Below are positions 35,809 through 43,969 of a stretch of DNA of 64,000 bases, in pieces. How positions within the stretch are numbered: position 1 is the first letter of the stretch; every line of letters begins with the position of its first letter. This DNA is from an uncultured Bacilli bacterium (lineage in GTDB: Bacteria > Bacillota_I > Bacilli_A > RF39 > UBA660), in assembly GCA_934120635.1 (NCBI GenBank), contig CAKOUR010000008.1, positions 1 to 64,000 on the forward strand, written 5' to 3'. Made by a program: the position numbers and the translations under genes. The notes under the pieces are model-generated. The model worked only from the letters and a program-made list of their open reading frames with translations, searched no databases and was not told the origin of the DNA.

Positions 35809-36177
35809 TTATTGTAATTCTACTGAAGCTCCAGCTTCTTCTAATTGAGCTTTTAATGCGTCTGCTTCTTCTTTTGCTACGCCTTCCTTAATTGCTCCAC
35901 CATTGTCAGCGATTTCTTTTGCTTCTTTTAATCCTAAACCAGTTACTTCTTTAATAATTTTGATTACTGGTAATTTGTTTGCTCCTGCTGCTGTTAATAC
36001 AACATTAACTTTAGAAGGACCAGTTTCTTCAGCTGCTGCAGCTGGTGCTGCTGCTACTGCTACTGCACTTGGATCTACTCCAAATTCCTCCTTCATTGCA
36101 TCTACTAATTCTTTAATTTCAAGAATTGTCATTTCTTTTAATGAACTAATAAATTCATCTTTTGTTAATTTTGCCAT
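35809..36177 (-). CDS. rplL: 50S ribosomal protein L7/L12
   Basis: The 122-residue stalk protein recruits translation factors. It has the N-terminal dimerisation helix (LTKDEFISSLKEMTILEIKELVDAMKEEFG), an Ala-rich hinge (VAVAAAPAAAAEE) and the C-terminal domain KVNVVLTAAGANKLPVIKIIKEVTGLGLKEAKEI. It follows rplJ by 27 bp with a good GGAGG site. A strong terminator follows, which separates it from the next gene. Confidence 0.98.
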   Translation of the reverse strand: MAKLTKDEFISSLKEMTILEIKELVDAMKEEFGVDPSAVAVAAAPAAAAEETGPSKVNVVLTAAGANKLPVIKIIKEVTGLGLKEAKEIADNGGAIKEGVAKEEADALKAQLEEAGASVELQ

Positions 36178-36204
36178 TATAAATTCCTCCTTATATTTTT
36201 ATTA

Positions 36205-36699
36205 TTAATTTTCTTCTTTTTCTTTTGAATATAAATCTAGACAGATAGATAAATCTCTTACAGTACCCATTAATCCACCTGCTAACATTGTTAACAATCC
36301 TTCTCTTGATGGAATTGATGCATATGAATTTAATTCTTCTACATTTGCAACCTTTCCTTCTACTACTCCAGCCTTTAATTCTAAAGCTTCGTGATTTTTA
36401 GCAAATTCACTAATAATTTTTACTGGAGCAAGTTCATCACTAGAGAATGAAATTGCTGTTGGTCCTTCTAGATAATTATCTAATTCTAGACCACTATCTG
36501 CGATCGCTCTTTTTGCTAAAGTATTTTTATATACTTTATAGTCAGATCCTGATTCTCTTAAATTTCTTCTTAATTCAGTTACTTCTGATACTTTTAATCC
36601 ACGAGGATCAAATAAAACGATCGATTTTGCATTGGCGAATTTTTCTTTTATTTCGTCAATAACAACTTGCTTTTGTTCTAGGATTTTAGCATTTGCCAT
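36205..36699 (-). CDS. rplJ: 50S ribosomal protein L10
   Basis: The 164-residue L10 anchors the L12 stalk to 23S rRNA. The globular part shows KSIVLFDPRGLKVSEVTELRRNLRESGSDYKVYKNTLAKRAI. The C-terminal helix that holds L12 dimers ends DLYSKEKEEN. It is preceded by an L10-type leader with an attenuator hairpin, implying autogenous control by the L10-L12 complex. Confidence 0.97.
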   Translation of the reverse strand: MANAKILEQKQVVIDEIKEKFANAKSIVLFDPRGLKVSEVTELRRNLRESGSDYKVYKNTLAKRAIADSGLELDNYLEGPTAISFSSDELAPVKIISEFAKNHEALELKAGVVEGKVANVEELNSYASIPSREGLLTMLAGGLMGTVRDLSICLDLYSKEKEEN

Positions 36700-36719
36700 C
36701 TATAACAACTCCTTTCTGT

Positions 36720-36856
36720 TCTTTATGCCTTAAAAAATCTCTCAGAATAATTTCCGAGAGATAAAAAGATTCTTCCACTTTATTCCTCGGTAAGATTATT
36801 AAACACTTTTTTTGTGTCCTTACTGTCTTGGGCATAAATTTCTGATTACGCGTTAT
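36720..36856 (-). ncRNA. Ribosomal protein L10 leader
   Basis: The minus-strand RNA contains AAGACAGTAAGGACAC, then TAATAATCTTACCGAGGA, the conserved core of Firmicute L10 leaders, where TAAG of the first part can pair with CTTA of the second. It ends in the hairpin TCTCTCGGAA/TTCTGAGAGA with a T6 run (36732-36766), an intrinsic terminator. In the known mechanism L10-L12 binding favours that terminator. The identification is by motif recall, not by a covariance search. Confidence 0.85.
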
Positions 36857-36885
36857 ATTATATAATACTTAAAATTATTTGTCAA
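36857..36885 (-). promoter_or_regulatory. rplJL promoter
   Basis: Consensus TTGACA (36880-36885) and TATAAT (36857-36862) with a 17-bp spacer. The -35 box lies within the last codons of rplA. Confidence 0.9.
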
Positions 36886-37570
36886 CACTTGTTAAATCAA
36901 TTTTTACTCCAGGTCCCATTGTAGATGAGATAGAGATATTTTTAACATAGTTTCCTTTAGCAGTTGATGGTTTTGCTTTAAGTATTACTTCGATAAATGC
37001 TTTTAAGTTTTCTACTAATTTTGCATCTTCAAAACTAGTTTTTCCGAAAATACCATGAACGTTACCATAACTATCTGTTCTATAGTTTACTTTACCTTTT
37101 TGAGTTTCTTCTATTGCTTTTGCTACATCTGTAGTAACTGTACCTGTTTTAGGGTTAGGCATTAATCCTTTAGGTCCTAATAATTTACCAATTTTACCTA
37201 ATTGAGGCATCATTTCTGGAGTTGCGATGATAACATCAAAGTCAAACCAATTTTCTTTAGCAATTTTATCAATCATGTCAACATCTCCTACATAATCTGC
37301 TCCAGCAGCAGTAGCAGCTTTGGCTTGATCTCCTTTTGCTAATACTAAGATTTTTTTTGTTTTACCAGTTCCGTGTGGTAATACAACAGCTCCTCTTAAT
37401 TGTTGGTCAGCTTTTTTTACATCTAGGTTTAAGTTCATTGCTACTTCTAGAGTTTCATCAAATTTAGAATTTGATGTTTTCTTTACTAATGCAACGGCTT
37501 CTTCAATAGAATAACTTTTATTTTTATCAACTTGTTCTAAGTTTGCAACGTATCTCTTGCTCTTTTTCAT
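36875..37570 (-). CDS. rplA: 50S ribosomal protein L1
   Basis: The 231-residue L1 binds the mobile stalk of 23S rRNA and, in many bacteria, its own mRNA. Family blocks AMNLNLDVKKADQQLRGAVVLPHGTGK, LGPKGLMPNPKTGTVT and the C-terminal TMGPGVKIDL are present. It is preceded by a 75-bp leader that carries an L1-like binding hairpin and an AAAGGAGGT ribosome site. The terminal codons overlap the rplJ promoter. Confidence 0.98.
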   Translation of the reverse strand: MKKSKRYVANLEQVDKNKSYSIEEAVALVKKTSNSKFDETLEVAMNLNLDVKKADQQLRGAVVLPHGTGKTKKILVLAKGDQAKAATAAGADYVGDVDMIDKIAKENWFDFDVIIATPEMMPQLGKIGKLLGPKGLMPNPKTGTVTTDVAKAIEETQKGKVNYRTDSYGNVHGIFGKTSFEDAKLVENLKAFIEVILKAKPSTAKGNYVKNISISSTMGPGVKIDLTSVDK

Positions 37571-37585
37571 TTTTTTACCTCCTTT

Positions 37586-37614
37586 GTGGTTCGTGCGGAC
37601 TTTAATCCTTCCAC
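37586..37614 (-). promoter_or_regulatory. Likely L1-binding hairpin in the rplA leader
   Basis: The minus strand reads GTGG-AA-GGA-loop-TCC-GCACGAA-CCAC. The 4-bp outer stem, an asymmetric internal loop with GAA next to CCAC, and an inner GGA/TCC stem resemble the L1 site in 23S rRNA and in rplK-rplA leaders of other bacteria. The same pattern occurs before rplK. Autogenous repression is inferred. Confidence 0.65.
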
Positions 37615-37644
37615 TTAATAGGAATTATCCTACTCTAGGAATTA

Positions 37645-38064
37645 TTAATCTTTAATTTCGATTCCCATGTTACGAGCTGTTCCTTCTACAATTTTCATTG
37701 CAGAGTCAACATCGTAAGCATTTAAATCTGGCATTTTAGTTTCAGCAACTTCTTTTAATTGGTCACGAGTAATTGTTGCAACAGTTTCACCTTTAGTTGT
37801 TCCTTTTGCAATTTTAGCAACCTTTTTAAGTAAGAATGGTGCTGGTGGAGTTTTTAATACTAAGTCGAAACTTCTATCATCATAGATAGTGATTTCAACT
37901 GGTAATACATCTCCCATTTTATCTTTTGATAAGTCATTAAATTTTGTACAAAATTCTTGTAAGTTAATTCCTGCAGGTCCTAATACTGTTCCAACTGGTG
38001 GAGCTGGTGTAGCACGTCCAGCAGGGATTTGTAATTTAATTTTCTTCGTAATTTCTTTTGCCAC
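37645..38064 (-). CDS. rplK: 50S ribosomal protein L11
   Basis: L11 sits at the GTPase-associated centre. The product opens MAKEITKKIKLQIPAGRATPAPPVGTVLGPAGIN and contains the C-terminal RNA-binding part (GTTKGETVATITRDQLKEVAETKMPDLNAYDVDSAMKIVEGTARNMG). An open frame begins three codons earlier, but the GTG at 38062-38064 is correctly spaced from AGGAGG and gives the family start. Confidence 0.98.
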   Translation of the reverse strand: MAKEITKKIKLQIPAGRATPAPPVGTVLGPAGINLQEFCTKFNDLSKDKMGDVLPVEITIYDDRSFDLVLKTPPAPFLLKKVAKIAKGTTKGETVATITRDQLKEVAETKMPDLNAYDVDSAMKIVEGTARNMGIEIKD

Positions 38065-38103
38065 GAAAAACACCTCCTAATTAAATTTGTTATTTTTTCG
38101 CGA

Positions 38104-38176
38104 GTGGTTCAAACGGGTGGAAAAGTTAGATTTGGTAATTGTCCGCCCTCTTCTTTTTACTTTTCTCTCCTTCCAC
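38104..38176 (-). promoter_or_regulatory. Second L1-like site in the rplK leader
   Basis: The minus strand starts GTGGAAGG and ends GTTTGAACCAC, with a longer inner stem GAAAAGT/ACTTTTC. It mirrors the architecture of the rplA leader site: outer GTGG/CCAC and a GAA-containing internal loop. Long 3' arms and GC content make it a conspicuous structured leader. Confidence 0.6.
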
Positions 38177-38206
38177 TTATTAAACCTAATACTTGCTGCG
38201 GTTATA

Positions 38207-38235
38207 ATCATAACATAATTTTTTTTCATTTTCAA
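38207..38235 (-). promoter_or_regulatory. rplK promoter
   Basis: TTGAAA (38230-38235) and TATGAT (38207-38212) with a 17-bp spacer on the minus strand. Confidence 0.7.
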
Positions 38236-38276
38236 CTATTAATTGCTTTTATTTCAGTAAATACATACCTTTTTTA

Positions 38277-38813
38277 CTAATCGATACTAGAAATATCTGC
38301 TAAATCTACTTCAACTTTAGTTGCTTGACCAAATAAATCCACGTTTACGTTTAATTTTTGGGTTTTCATATCAACACTTTCAATTGTACCTTCCATATCT
38401 TTGAATGGTCCTTCTAAGATGCGTACCTTTTTTCCTGATTCTAATTCTTTAGAAGCATCTATTCTGCTTAAGCCCATCTTACCTAGAATGTCATCTACTT
38501 CATTTGGTGGTAATGGGATTGGTTTTGCTCCTTTTCCAGATGATCCAATAAAGCCTGTTACTCCTTGTGTATTTCTTACGATATACCATGCTTCATCAGA
38601 CATTACCATTTCTACTAAAACATATCCTGGTAACATTTTTTTGATTTTTTCTTTTTTTATTCCATCTTTTACTTCAACAATTTTTTGTTCTGGTACAACG
38701 ACACGATAAATATTTTTGTGAAGTTCCATAGAATTAATCATCATTTCTAATTTTTCTTTTACTTTATATTCGTAACCTGTTACTGTTGTTACTACATACC
38801 ATTCTTTTTTCAT
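38277..38813 (-). CDS. nusG: Transcription antitermination/pausing factor NusG
   Basis: The 178-residue protein binds RNA polymerase and couples it to Rho, NusE or pausing. The NGN domain starts EWYVVTTVTGYEYKVKEKL. MLPGYVLVEMVMSDEAWYIVRNTQGVTGFIG is the conserved centre, and the KOW motif reads KVRILEGPFKDMEGTIES. The ATG overlaps the secE stop by one base, as is common for this pair. Confidence 0.98.
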   Translation of the reverse strand: MKKEWYVVTTVTGYEYKVKEKLEMMINSMELHKNIYRVVVPEQKIVEVKDGIKKEKIKKMLPGYVLVEMVMSDEAWYIVRNTQGVTGFIGSSGKGAKPIPLPPNEVDDILGKMGLSRIDASKELESGKKVRILEGPFKDMEGTIESVDMKTQKLNVNVDLFGQATKVEVDLADISSID

Positions 38814-39007
38814 TATGCGCTCACACTCCTTAATAGCGATACTAATAGGTCAATTACATAAAAATACGCTCCTAGCGCTACCATAAAACCTATTGTTGTT
38901 AAAGAGTACTTTGCTAAATCTTTTCCGTTTGTCCAACGAATACGACTGATTTCTTTTTTTACTCCTTTGAAATAATTTTTGATTCCATTGATTATTTTTT
39001 TCATCAA
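38813..39007 (-). CDS. secE: Preprotein translocase subunit SecE
   Basis: The 64-residue SecE has an amphipathic cytosolic helix (FKGVKKEISRIRW) with the conserved W and then one membrane helix (TTIGFMVALGAYFYVIDLLVSLL). It stabilises SecY. It starts after GGAGG and precedes nusG. The usual upstream rpmG and tRNA-Trp genes are not present here. Confidence 0.95.
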   Translation of the reverse strand: MMKKIINGIKNYFKGVKKEISRIRWTNGKDLAKYSLTTIGFMVALGAYFYVIDLLVSLLRSVSA

Positions 39008-39038
39008 AATCCTCCTTTAATCTTGTATTTGACTAAAA

Positions 39039-39056
39039 TAAAAACACCTTCGTGTT
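39039..39056 (-). terminator. Short hairpin with T tract in the secE leader
   Basis: A minus-strand stem AACAC/GTGTT with loop GAAG is followed by TTTATTTT, starting within about 10 bases of the expected transcription start. It might be a leader attenuator or merely a 5' stabilising hairpin. Confidence 0.45.
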
Positions 39057-39062
39057 GGTATA

Positions 39063-39091
39063 AATATAGCACTAGCAAGTGTTTTTGTCAA
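39063..39091 (-). promoter_or_regulatory. secE-nusG promoter
   Basis: TTGACA (39086-39091) and TATATT (39063-39068) with a 17-bp spacer on the minus strand. Confidence 0.85.
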
Positions 39092-39181
39092 TTATATTCC
39101 ACATATTTTAGGATAAAATACTTCATTATCTTTTTCCTATTTATATAAAGGAAAGTTTTTATAAGTATTTTTATACTTTAT

Positions 39182-39200
39182 TTGGTAATAATATTACCAA
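39182..39200. promoter_or_regulatory. Probable operator of the XRE regulator
   Basis: TTGGTAATAATATTACCAA has perfect 8-bp arms around AAT, and a further half-site AGGTAAT follows at about 39204-39210. It sits about 85 bp upstream of the XRE gene and is not within any ORF. Confidence 0.65.
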
Positions 39201-39284
39201 TATAGGTAATATTTAAATCATATTGTTTTTTGTGCTGAAAAGTATGTTTATAATGATTTTATTGTTGTTTTAGGAGTTGATAGT

Positions 39285-39611
39285 ATGGAGTTTGGTGATA
39301 AAGTTAAATTGCTTAGAAAGAAACATGATTTATCACAAGAAAGTTTAGCTACCATTTTGAAAATTAATCGAAATTGTTTATCTAGGATAGAAACTGGAAA
39401 ATCAGAACCTTCTTTGTCAATAATTCGTGATATTGCTGAATATTTTAAAGTAGATGTAGCAAGTTTAATGGATATTAAGAATAAGAAGTTTGATACTAAA
39501 GATAAGATTAAAATGATAGTAGATGGTTGTCAATATCTTATGGATGATGATTTAGATTTTTTAATTCGTGTTATTTCTGTAATGAGAGAAGAATATGTAA
39601 AACAAAAATAA
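39285..39611 (+). CDS. XRE-family transcriptional regulator
   Basis: The 108-residue protein is a single HTH_3 domain (FGDKVKLLRKKHDLSQESLATILKINRNCLSRIETGKSEPSLSIIRDIAEYF) with a helical C-terminal dimerisation extension. It is likely a repressor of its own promoter through the upstream palindrome. The targets are unknown; the adjacent divergent secE-nusG promoter could be one but lies about 100 bp away from the palindrome. Confidence 0.85.
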   Translation: MEFGDKVKLLRKKHDLSQESLATILKINRNCLSRIETGKSEPSLSIIRDIAEYFKVDVASLMDIKNKKFDTKDKIKMIVDGCQYLMDDDLDFLIRVISVMREEYVKQK

Positions 39612-39703
39612 TTTTTTGTATTAGTTAATAGCTTTTTTTCTGATTAAATAAATTATAATAAATTTATTTATATTTTTATATTTTGAGTAAACAAATGTTA
39701 AAT

Positions 39704-39748
39704 AAAAAAGACTGTATTAATATTTTTTATTTTATACGGTCTTTTTTA
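39704..39748. terminator. Bidirectional terminator
   Basis: AAAAAAGACTGTAT and ATACGGTCTTTTTT form a long stem with one G-T mismatch-type pair and flanking A/T tracts, between the XRE gene and the convergent surface-protein gene. Confidence 0.8.
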
Positions 39749-39775
39749 TTGGAACTATTACTTCTATTTTTTATT

Positions 39776-41737
39776 TTAAAATGGTTTATTGACAGAATAC
39801 TTTTTTAATCCTTGCATCCAATTATAAATATATGGTGATATTACTTTGTATCCTTCTTCGTTTAAATGTAAAGTATCTGGCAAATAATCATTTGTATTAA
39901 CTTTTAATATTTCGTTGTAGCTTTTACCACCACTTTTACCAAAGTAAAGATCAATATACTGAACTTTCCATTTTTCTAATACTTTCTTCATTTGAGTATA
40001 ATATGGTGAAGACTTACTATATACCCTCTTTTCATTATTTGGAGTTTGATAGTTAATAATATATCCAATTCTAGAATTAGGCCATTGATGTACAGTTTTA
40101 TATAAATAGTCTTCTAACCCACCTATAAATGTTGTCGTGTCATAATTTCCGGAAAAATCTGTTGCGTTATAAGATCCTAAAGTAACATCATTTGCAATAT
40201 CATTACATCCACCATGAAGGATAATAAAATCATAATTATTAGATTTTTCAGTAGTTACAACGCTATTAATCCATTTTCCAGTTTTTGTATTGGAGATTCT
40301 ATATCCACTATTTCCACTGTTTTTTGAAGATTTTAAATCATATTTATCTCCAATATAGTTTGCCCATGAGTATCCTGATGGATATTTTCCATAAGTAATA
40401 GAGTCACCAAAGAAAATAGCCGTTTTGTTGTATGTAGTACTTTTCTTTATTGTGTAATCAGTAGAAGCATTGGTACCATTATTTCCTTTAGCAATACAGT
40501 GGATACTATTATCCCCTATAATAAGCCCTTCTTTTGAAGAACACTCTAATTCTCCAGATGATACTCCATAACTAACATTTATATTATCTTTCAAACTATA
40601 ATTAGTATCAGAGTCTATTTTTACAATAGATGATTTTGTTGAAATTGTAGGCGTTTCATTATCTACAAAATATTTTTTAGTATCACATAGATTCTTTTCA
40701 TATTTATCTTTGTTAGTAACAGTTACACATATGTATTGAGAATTTAAATTGTTACCGAATTTTACTTCAAAATTATTGTTTTCTAATTCAGCATTAACAG
40801 AAGGTGTGCAGTCATTAGAAGTTGCAATACAATATTTTGCAGACGTTATTTCACTGTTGGAAGTAATTTTAACCTTTCTTGTAGCACTAGTATAATATTT
40901 ACTAGTTCCTTCTACTTTTTCTTCTGAAAATATAATTTGTGGTTTAGCAGACTCTATTCTGGTTAAAATTAAATCATTTATAGTGATCTTATTATCTTGA
41001 TCGAAATCTACATCCTCTATTTTTATTTTATTACTTTCTGTCCCCAATAAGTAATTTCTAATATTTTTTATATCAATATCATTAATGTTGTCATCTGAAT
41101 TTGTATCTCCTTTAAGTGCATATACAGAAAAAGGAAAAATGATTAAGAATAATAAGGCTACTTTTATTTGTTTATTTTTTCTAAACAACCGTAAAGAAAT
41201 AATAAAAATTAAAATAGAAAATATCAATATTAAAATAATATAGATTAATCTAGAACCTGTTTTAGGATTAGAATTATCATCATCATCGTATGAAAAATTT
41301 ACTTGATTTGAACTTTTTACAAATTTAGCTTGTATATTTGTACTTTTATTCTGAATATTTTCTAACTTTAAATTCTTGCTTATACTAATATCTTCCAGTC
41401 CTATTGTATAATTTCTTTCTTTCGAAAAAATAAAGTTACATTTTAAAATTTTTCCATCAACTGGTTCGATACTATCTATTAATAAAATGTTATTATTGCT
41501 ATTAAATGTGACATTTTTGTTGTCACTAAAGCAATTATCCAATGATAAACTTTCATTTTCAAATGAAAGTTTTGCTATTAACCCATGTATCTTCTCTGTA
41601 CTATTTATACTAACTATTAAATTTTTATCTTTAACTTCTGAAGTTAAATTAATATTATTTGTTTCAGCATATACATTACTGCTAAAAAGTAAACTAAAAA
41701 TTATTGCTGTTAGTAAATTTAGTTTAATTTTTTTCAT
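39776..41737 (-). CDS. Chimeric cohesin-like/sortase-signal/dockerin/SGNH-hydrolase surface protein
   Basis: A signal peptide (about residues 1-25) is followed by a cohesin-like beta domain (30-140) and NPKTGS (161-166, numbering from the longer frame). A membrane helix (168-187) and RKNK complete a sortase-type anchor. Directly after comes a second signal-peptide-like stretch (193-211), a dockerin-like pair of Ca-binding repeats (GDTNSDDNINDIDI and DFDQDNKITINDL), an Ig-like region, and an SGNH hydrolase domain. The hydrolase has GDSIT (448-452), GGCND (513-517) and DTLH (625-628). This order suggests that two once-separate secreted genes fused by losing a stop and start. The preferred start is the ATG at 41735-41737. 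Confidence 0.75.
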   Translation of the reverse strand: MKKIKLNLLTAIIFSLLFSSNVYAETNNINLTSEVKDKNLIVSINSTEKIHGLIAKLSFENESLSLDNCFSDNKNVTFNSNNNILLIDSIEPVDGKILKCNFIFSKERNYTIGLEDISISKNLKLENIQNKSTNIQAKFVKSSNQVNFSYDDDDNSNPKTGSRLIYIILILIFSILIFIISLRLFRKNKQIKVALLFLIIFPFSVYALKGDTNSDDNINDIDIKNIRNYLLGTESNKIKIEDVDFDQDNKITINDLILTRIESAKPQIIFSEEKVEGTSKYYTSATRKVKITSNSEITSAKYCIATSNDCTPSVNAELENNNFEVKFGNNLNSQYICVTVTNKDKYEKNLCDTKKYFVDNETPTISTKSSIVKIDSDTNYSLKDNINVSYGVSSGELECSSKEGLIIGDNSIHCIAKGNNGTNASTDYTIKKSTTYNKTAIFFGDSITYGKYPSGYSWANYIGDKYDLKSSKNSGNSGYRISNTKTGKWINSVVTTEKSNNYDFIILHGGCNDIANDVTLGSYNATDFSGNYDTTTFIGGLEDYLYKTVHQWPNSRIGYIINYQTPNNEKRVYSKSSPYYTQMKKVLEKWKVQYIDLYFGKSGGKSYNEILKVNTNDYLPDTLHLNEEGYKVISPYIYNWMQGLKKYSVNKPF

Positions 41738-41840
41738 CCTATTATCCACCTATCCTTATATTAAGATAATTATATCAAAAGAATATAGATAAGTATATAA
41801 ATTAACAATAATTTTTTATAATCATTGTAAATCTATATAC

Positions 41841-41869
41841 TTGTTTTTTCTTGTTTTTTTGATTATAAT
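41841..41869 (+). promoter_or_regulatory. Promoter of the methyltransferase gene
   Basis: TTGTTT (41841-41846) and TATAAT (41864-41869) with a 17-bp spacer, upstream of an AGAGGGGAG ribosome site. Confidence 0.7.
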
Positions 41870-41896
41870 TTTTATAGAAAGAGGGGAGAAGTAAAG

Positions 41897-42757
41897 ATGA
41901 AAGTTAGTAATCATTGGCAGGAATATTCTTGTCTTGCTAGTGGAGATGGAGAAAAAATTGAAAAGTGGGGAAATATTATTTTAAGAAGACCTGATCCGCA
42001 AATTATTTGGAAAAAATCAAAAGATAAGATTTGGAATGAGTGGGATGCATGGTACCATAGAAGTAATAAAGGAGGAGGGAATTGGGAATTTAAGAAAACT
42101 CTTCCTTCTGAATGGAAAATTCATTATAAGGATTTAACTTTTAAGGTTAGTCCTACTAATTTTAAACATACTGGTATTTTTCCTGAACAAGCTACTAATT
42201 GGGATTATGTGATGGAAAAAATTCAATCATCTTCTCAAAGAGAATTTAGAGTTTTAAATTTATTTGCTTATACAGGGTGTGCTACAATGGCAGCTTCTTT
42301 TGCTGGAGCTAGCGAGGTGGTTCACGTTGATGCTTCTAAAGGAATGATCGAATGGGCAAAAGAGAATATGCATTTGTGTGGACTGGATGATCATAAGATT
42401 CGTTTTATTGTAGATGATGTGATTAAATTTTTGGAAAGAGAGAAGAGAAGGGGAAGGACATATCATGGAATTATTATGGATCCTCCTAGTTATGGAAGGG
42501 GTCCTAAGGGGGAAGTATGGAGATTAGAGGATAATTTGCAAGAATTATTGGATAAAGTTAAAGATGTGTTAGATGATGATTTTTCTTTTCTACTAATAAA
42601 TTCTTATACAACTGGTATTTCTCCTACTTCTTTGGAAAATATCTTAAAGTTGACTTTTCCTCATACTAATATTGATACTGGAGAAATAGGATTACCAATT
42701 ATTGAAAATGATTTGGTACTTCCTTGTGGAATATATGGAAGAATTACAAAAGATTAA
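41897..42757 (+). CDS. Class I SAM-dependent methyltransferase (RlmI/COG1092-like)
   Basis: The 286-residue protein has the SAM-binding motif VLNLFAYTGCATMAASFAGASEVVHVDAS and the catalytic-type IMDPPSYGRGPKG, both characteristic of the RlmI/RlmK rRNA methyltransferase group. An N-terminal PUA domain typical of RlmI is not obvious, so this is a short member. The likely substrate is rRNA. It overlaps the downstream pseudouridine synthase, another RNA-modifying enzyme, which supports an RNA target. Confidence 0.85.
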   Translation: MKVSNHWQEYSCLASGDGEKIEKWGNIILRRPDPQIIWKKSKDKIWNEWDAWYHRSNKGGGNWEFKKTLPSEWKIHYKDLTFKVSPTNFKHTGIFPEQATNWDYVMEKIQSSSQREFRVLNLFAYTGCATMAASFAGASEVVHVDASKGMIEWAKENMHLCGLDDHKIRFIVDDVIKFLEREKRRGRTYHGIIMDPPSYGRGPKGEVWRLEDNLQELLDKVKDVLDDDFSFLLINSYTTGISPTSLENILKLTFPHTNIDTGEIGLPIIENDLVLPCGIYGRITKD

Positions 42758-43415
42758 TGTTATTTATGAGGATAATCATTTGCTTGTTGTGGAGAAACCT
42801 ATAAATGTTCCTGTATGTGCTGATAGTTCTTTAGATAAAGATTTGCTTTCTATATTGAAAGATTATTTGAAAGAGAAATATCATAAACCAGGAAATGTTT
42901 ATTTAGGTTTAGTTCATCGTTTAGATAGACCTGTTTCTGGAGTTATGGTTTTTGCTAAAACAAGTAAGGCTGCTAGTAGGCTTGGAAAACAAGTAAGTGA
43001 TCATACTTTAAAGAAAGAATATGTTGCTGTTGTAGAGGGAAAAGTTCCTGTTAAGGGAGAATTTGTTGATTATTTAAGAAAAGATGAAAAGAAAAATATT
43101 TCTTATGTTACGGATAAACATCATGGAAAAGAAGCTAGGCTTTATTATAAAAGACTGGATTATAAAAATGGATTTAGTTTAGTGGAAATTCATTTGGAAA
43201 CTGGTCGTAGTCACCAGATTCGTGTGCAGTTTTCTTCAAGAGGTTTTTCATTAGTTGGAGATGCTAAATATAATAAAAACCATGATGGAAAGACTAGTAT
43301 TGCTTTATTTGCTAAAAAGTTATCTTTTTATCATCCTATTACGAAAGAATTATTACAGTTTGAAATTGATATACCAAAAAGATACCCATTTTCTTTATTT
43401 TCGAAAAATACTTAA
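42735..43415 (+). CDS. RluA-family pseudouridine synthase
   Basis: This enzyme isomerises uridine in rRNA or tRNA. The 226-residue catalytic domain has the active Asp in GLVHRLDRPVSGVMVFAKTS, and the family C-terminal LETGRSHQIRVQFS. There is no S4 domain. The chosen ATG at 42735 starts 23 bp before the end of the methyltransferase gene; a longer frame exists upstream but would add unrelated residues. The target site is not deducible. Confidence 0.9.
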   Translation: MEELQKINVIYEDNHLLVVEKPINVPVCADSSLDKDLLSILKDYLKEKYHKPGNVYLGLVHRLDRPVSGVMVFAKTSKAASRLGKQVSDHTLKKEYVAVVEGKVPVKGEFVDYLRKDEKKNISYVTDKHHGKEARLYYKRLDYKNGFSLVEIHLETGRSHQIRVQFSSRGFSLVGDAKYNKNHDGKTSIALFAKKLSFYHPITKELLQFEIDIPKRYPFSLFSKNT

Positions 43416-43571
43416 AAAGTCTTTTCTTTTTTAGAATTAATGAATTGTAAAAAACATGTCTTGTTGGATTGATCATTTAAGAACTATTGTACTTAGGAAA
43501 AATATAAAAGATTTGTTCACTAAAATAAAAATAATTTTTTAATTATATTCCTAATTTTGAAAGGAGAAAAT

Positions 43572-43817
43572 ATGATGTTCTCGTATTATGATATTCTAAC
43601 TTTAATGAAATACAACAAACAGCCAAAAAAAATATTGGTTCATTGTACTAATAGTGTAGTACATTATGAATATAATGATGAATGTAAATGTTATTTATTA
43701 GTTCATGATGAATTATTGAATGAAGAGGAATTAAGCACATGGGATAGCTACTTAAGTGATTATTTTTCTGAAAGTATGATGTTTGAAAAATGTATTGAAA
43801 TTGTTAGTGATAAATAA
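43572..43817 (+). CDS. Hypothetical protein, 81 aa
   Basis: This protein is not recognised. The ATG at 43572 follows AAAGGAG, and the ORF has no extension in the databases that can be judged here. The acidic C-terminus (DELLNEEELSTWDSYLSDYF) follows a short basic N-terminus with two Cys. A small soluble protein is likely. It is flanked by the rluA gene upstream and a terminator downstream. Confidence 0.55.
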   Translation: MMFSYYDILTLMKYNKQPKKILVHCTNSVVHYEYNDECKCYLLVHDELLNEEELSTWDSYLSDYFSESMMFEKCIEIVSDK

Positions 43818-43931
43818 AGTATAATTTTGAGGAGTAGATTAAATTTCTATTCCTTTTTTGTCTAAAGGTAGTATAGTTACAACTAAAAAAAATATATATG
43901 GAAAATTAATATCTATTTTTAAATAGGTCTA

Positions 43932-43969
43932 AAATAAGAGTAGTTTCTATTTTGAAATTACTCTTATTT
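43932..43969. terminator. Bidirectional terminator at dnaE 3' end
   Basis: Long stem AAATAAGAGTAGTTTC/GAAATTACTCTTATTT overlapping the dnaE stop. Confidence 0.85.

Noticed and set aside
39008..39284. rpmG or tRNA-Trp normally found upstream of secE
   Set aside because: No cloverleaf-like sequence or L33 frame (Cys-rich, about 49 codons) is visible; only the promoter, hairpin and AT-rich DNA are present.
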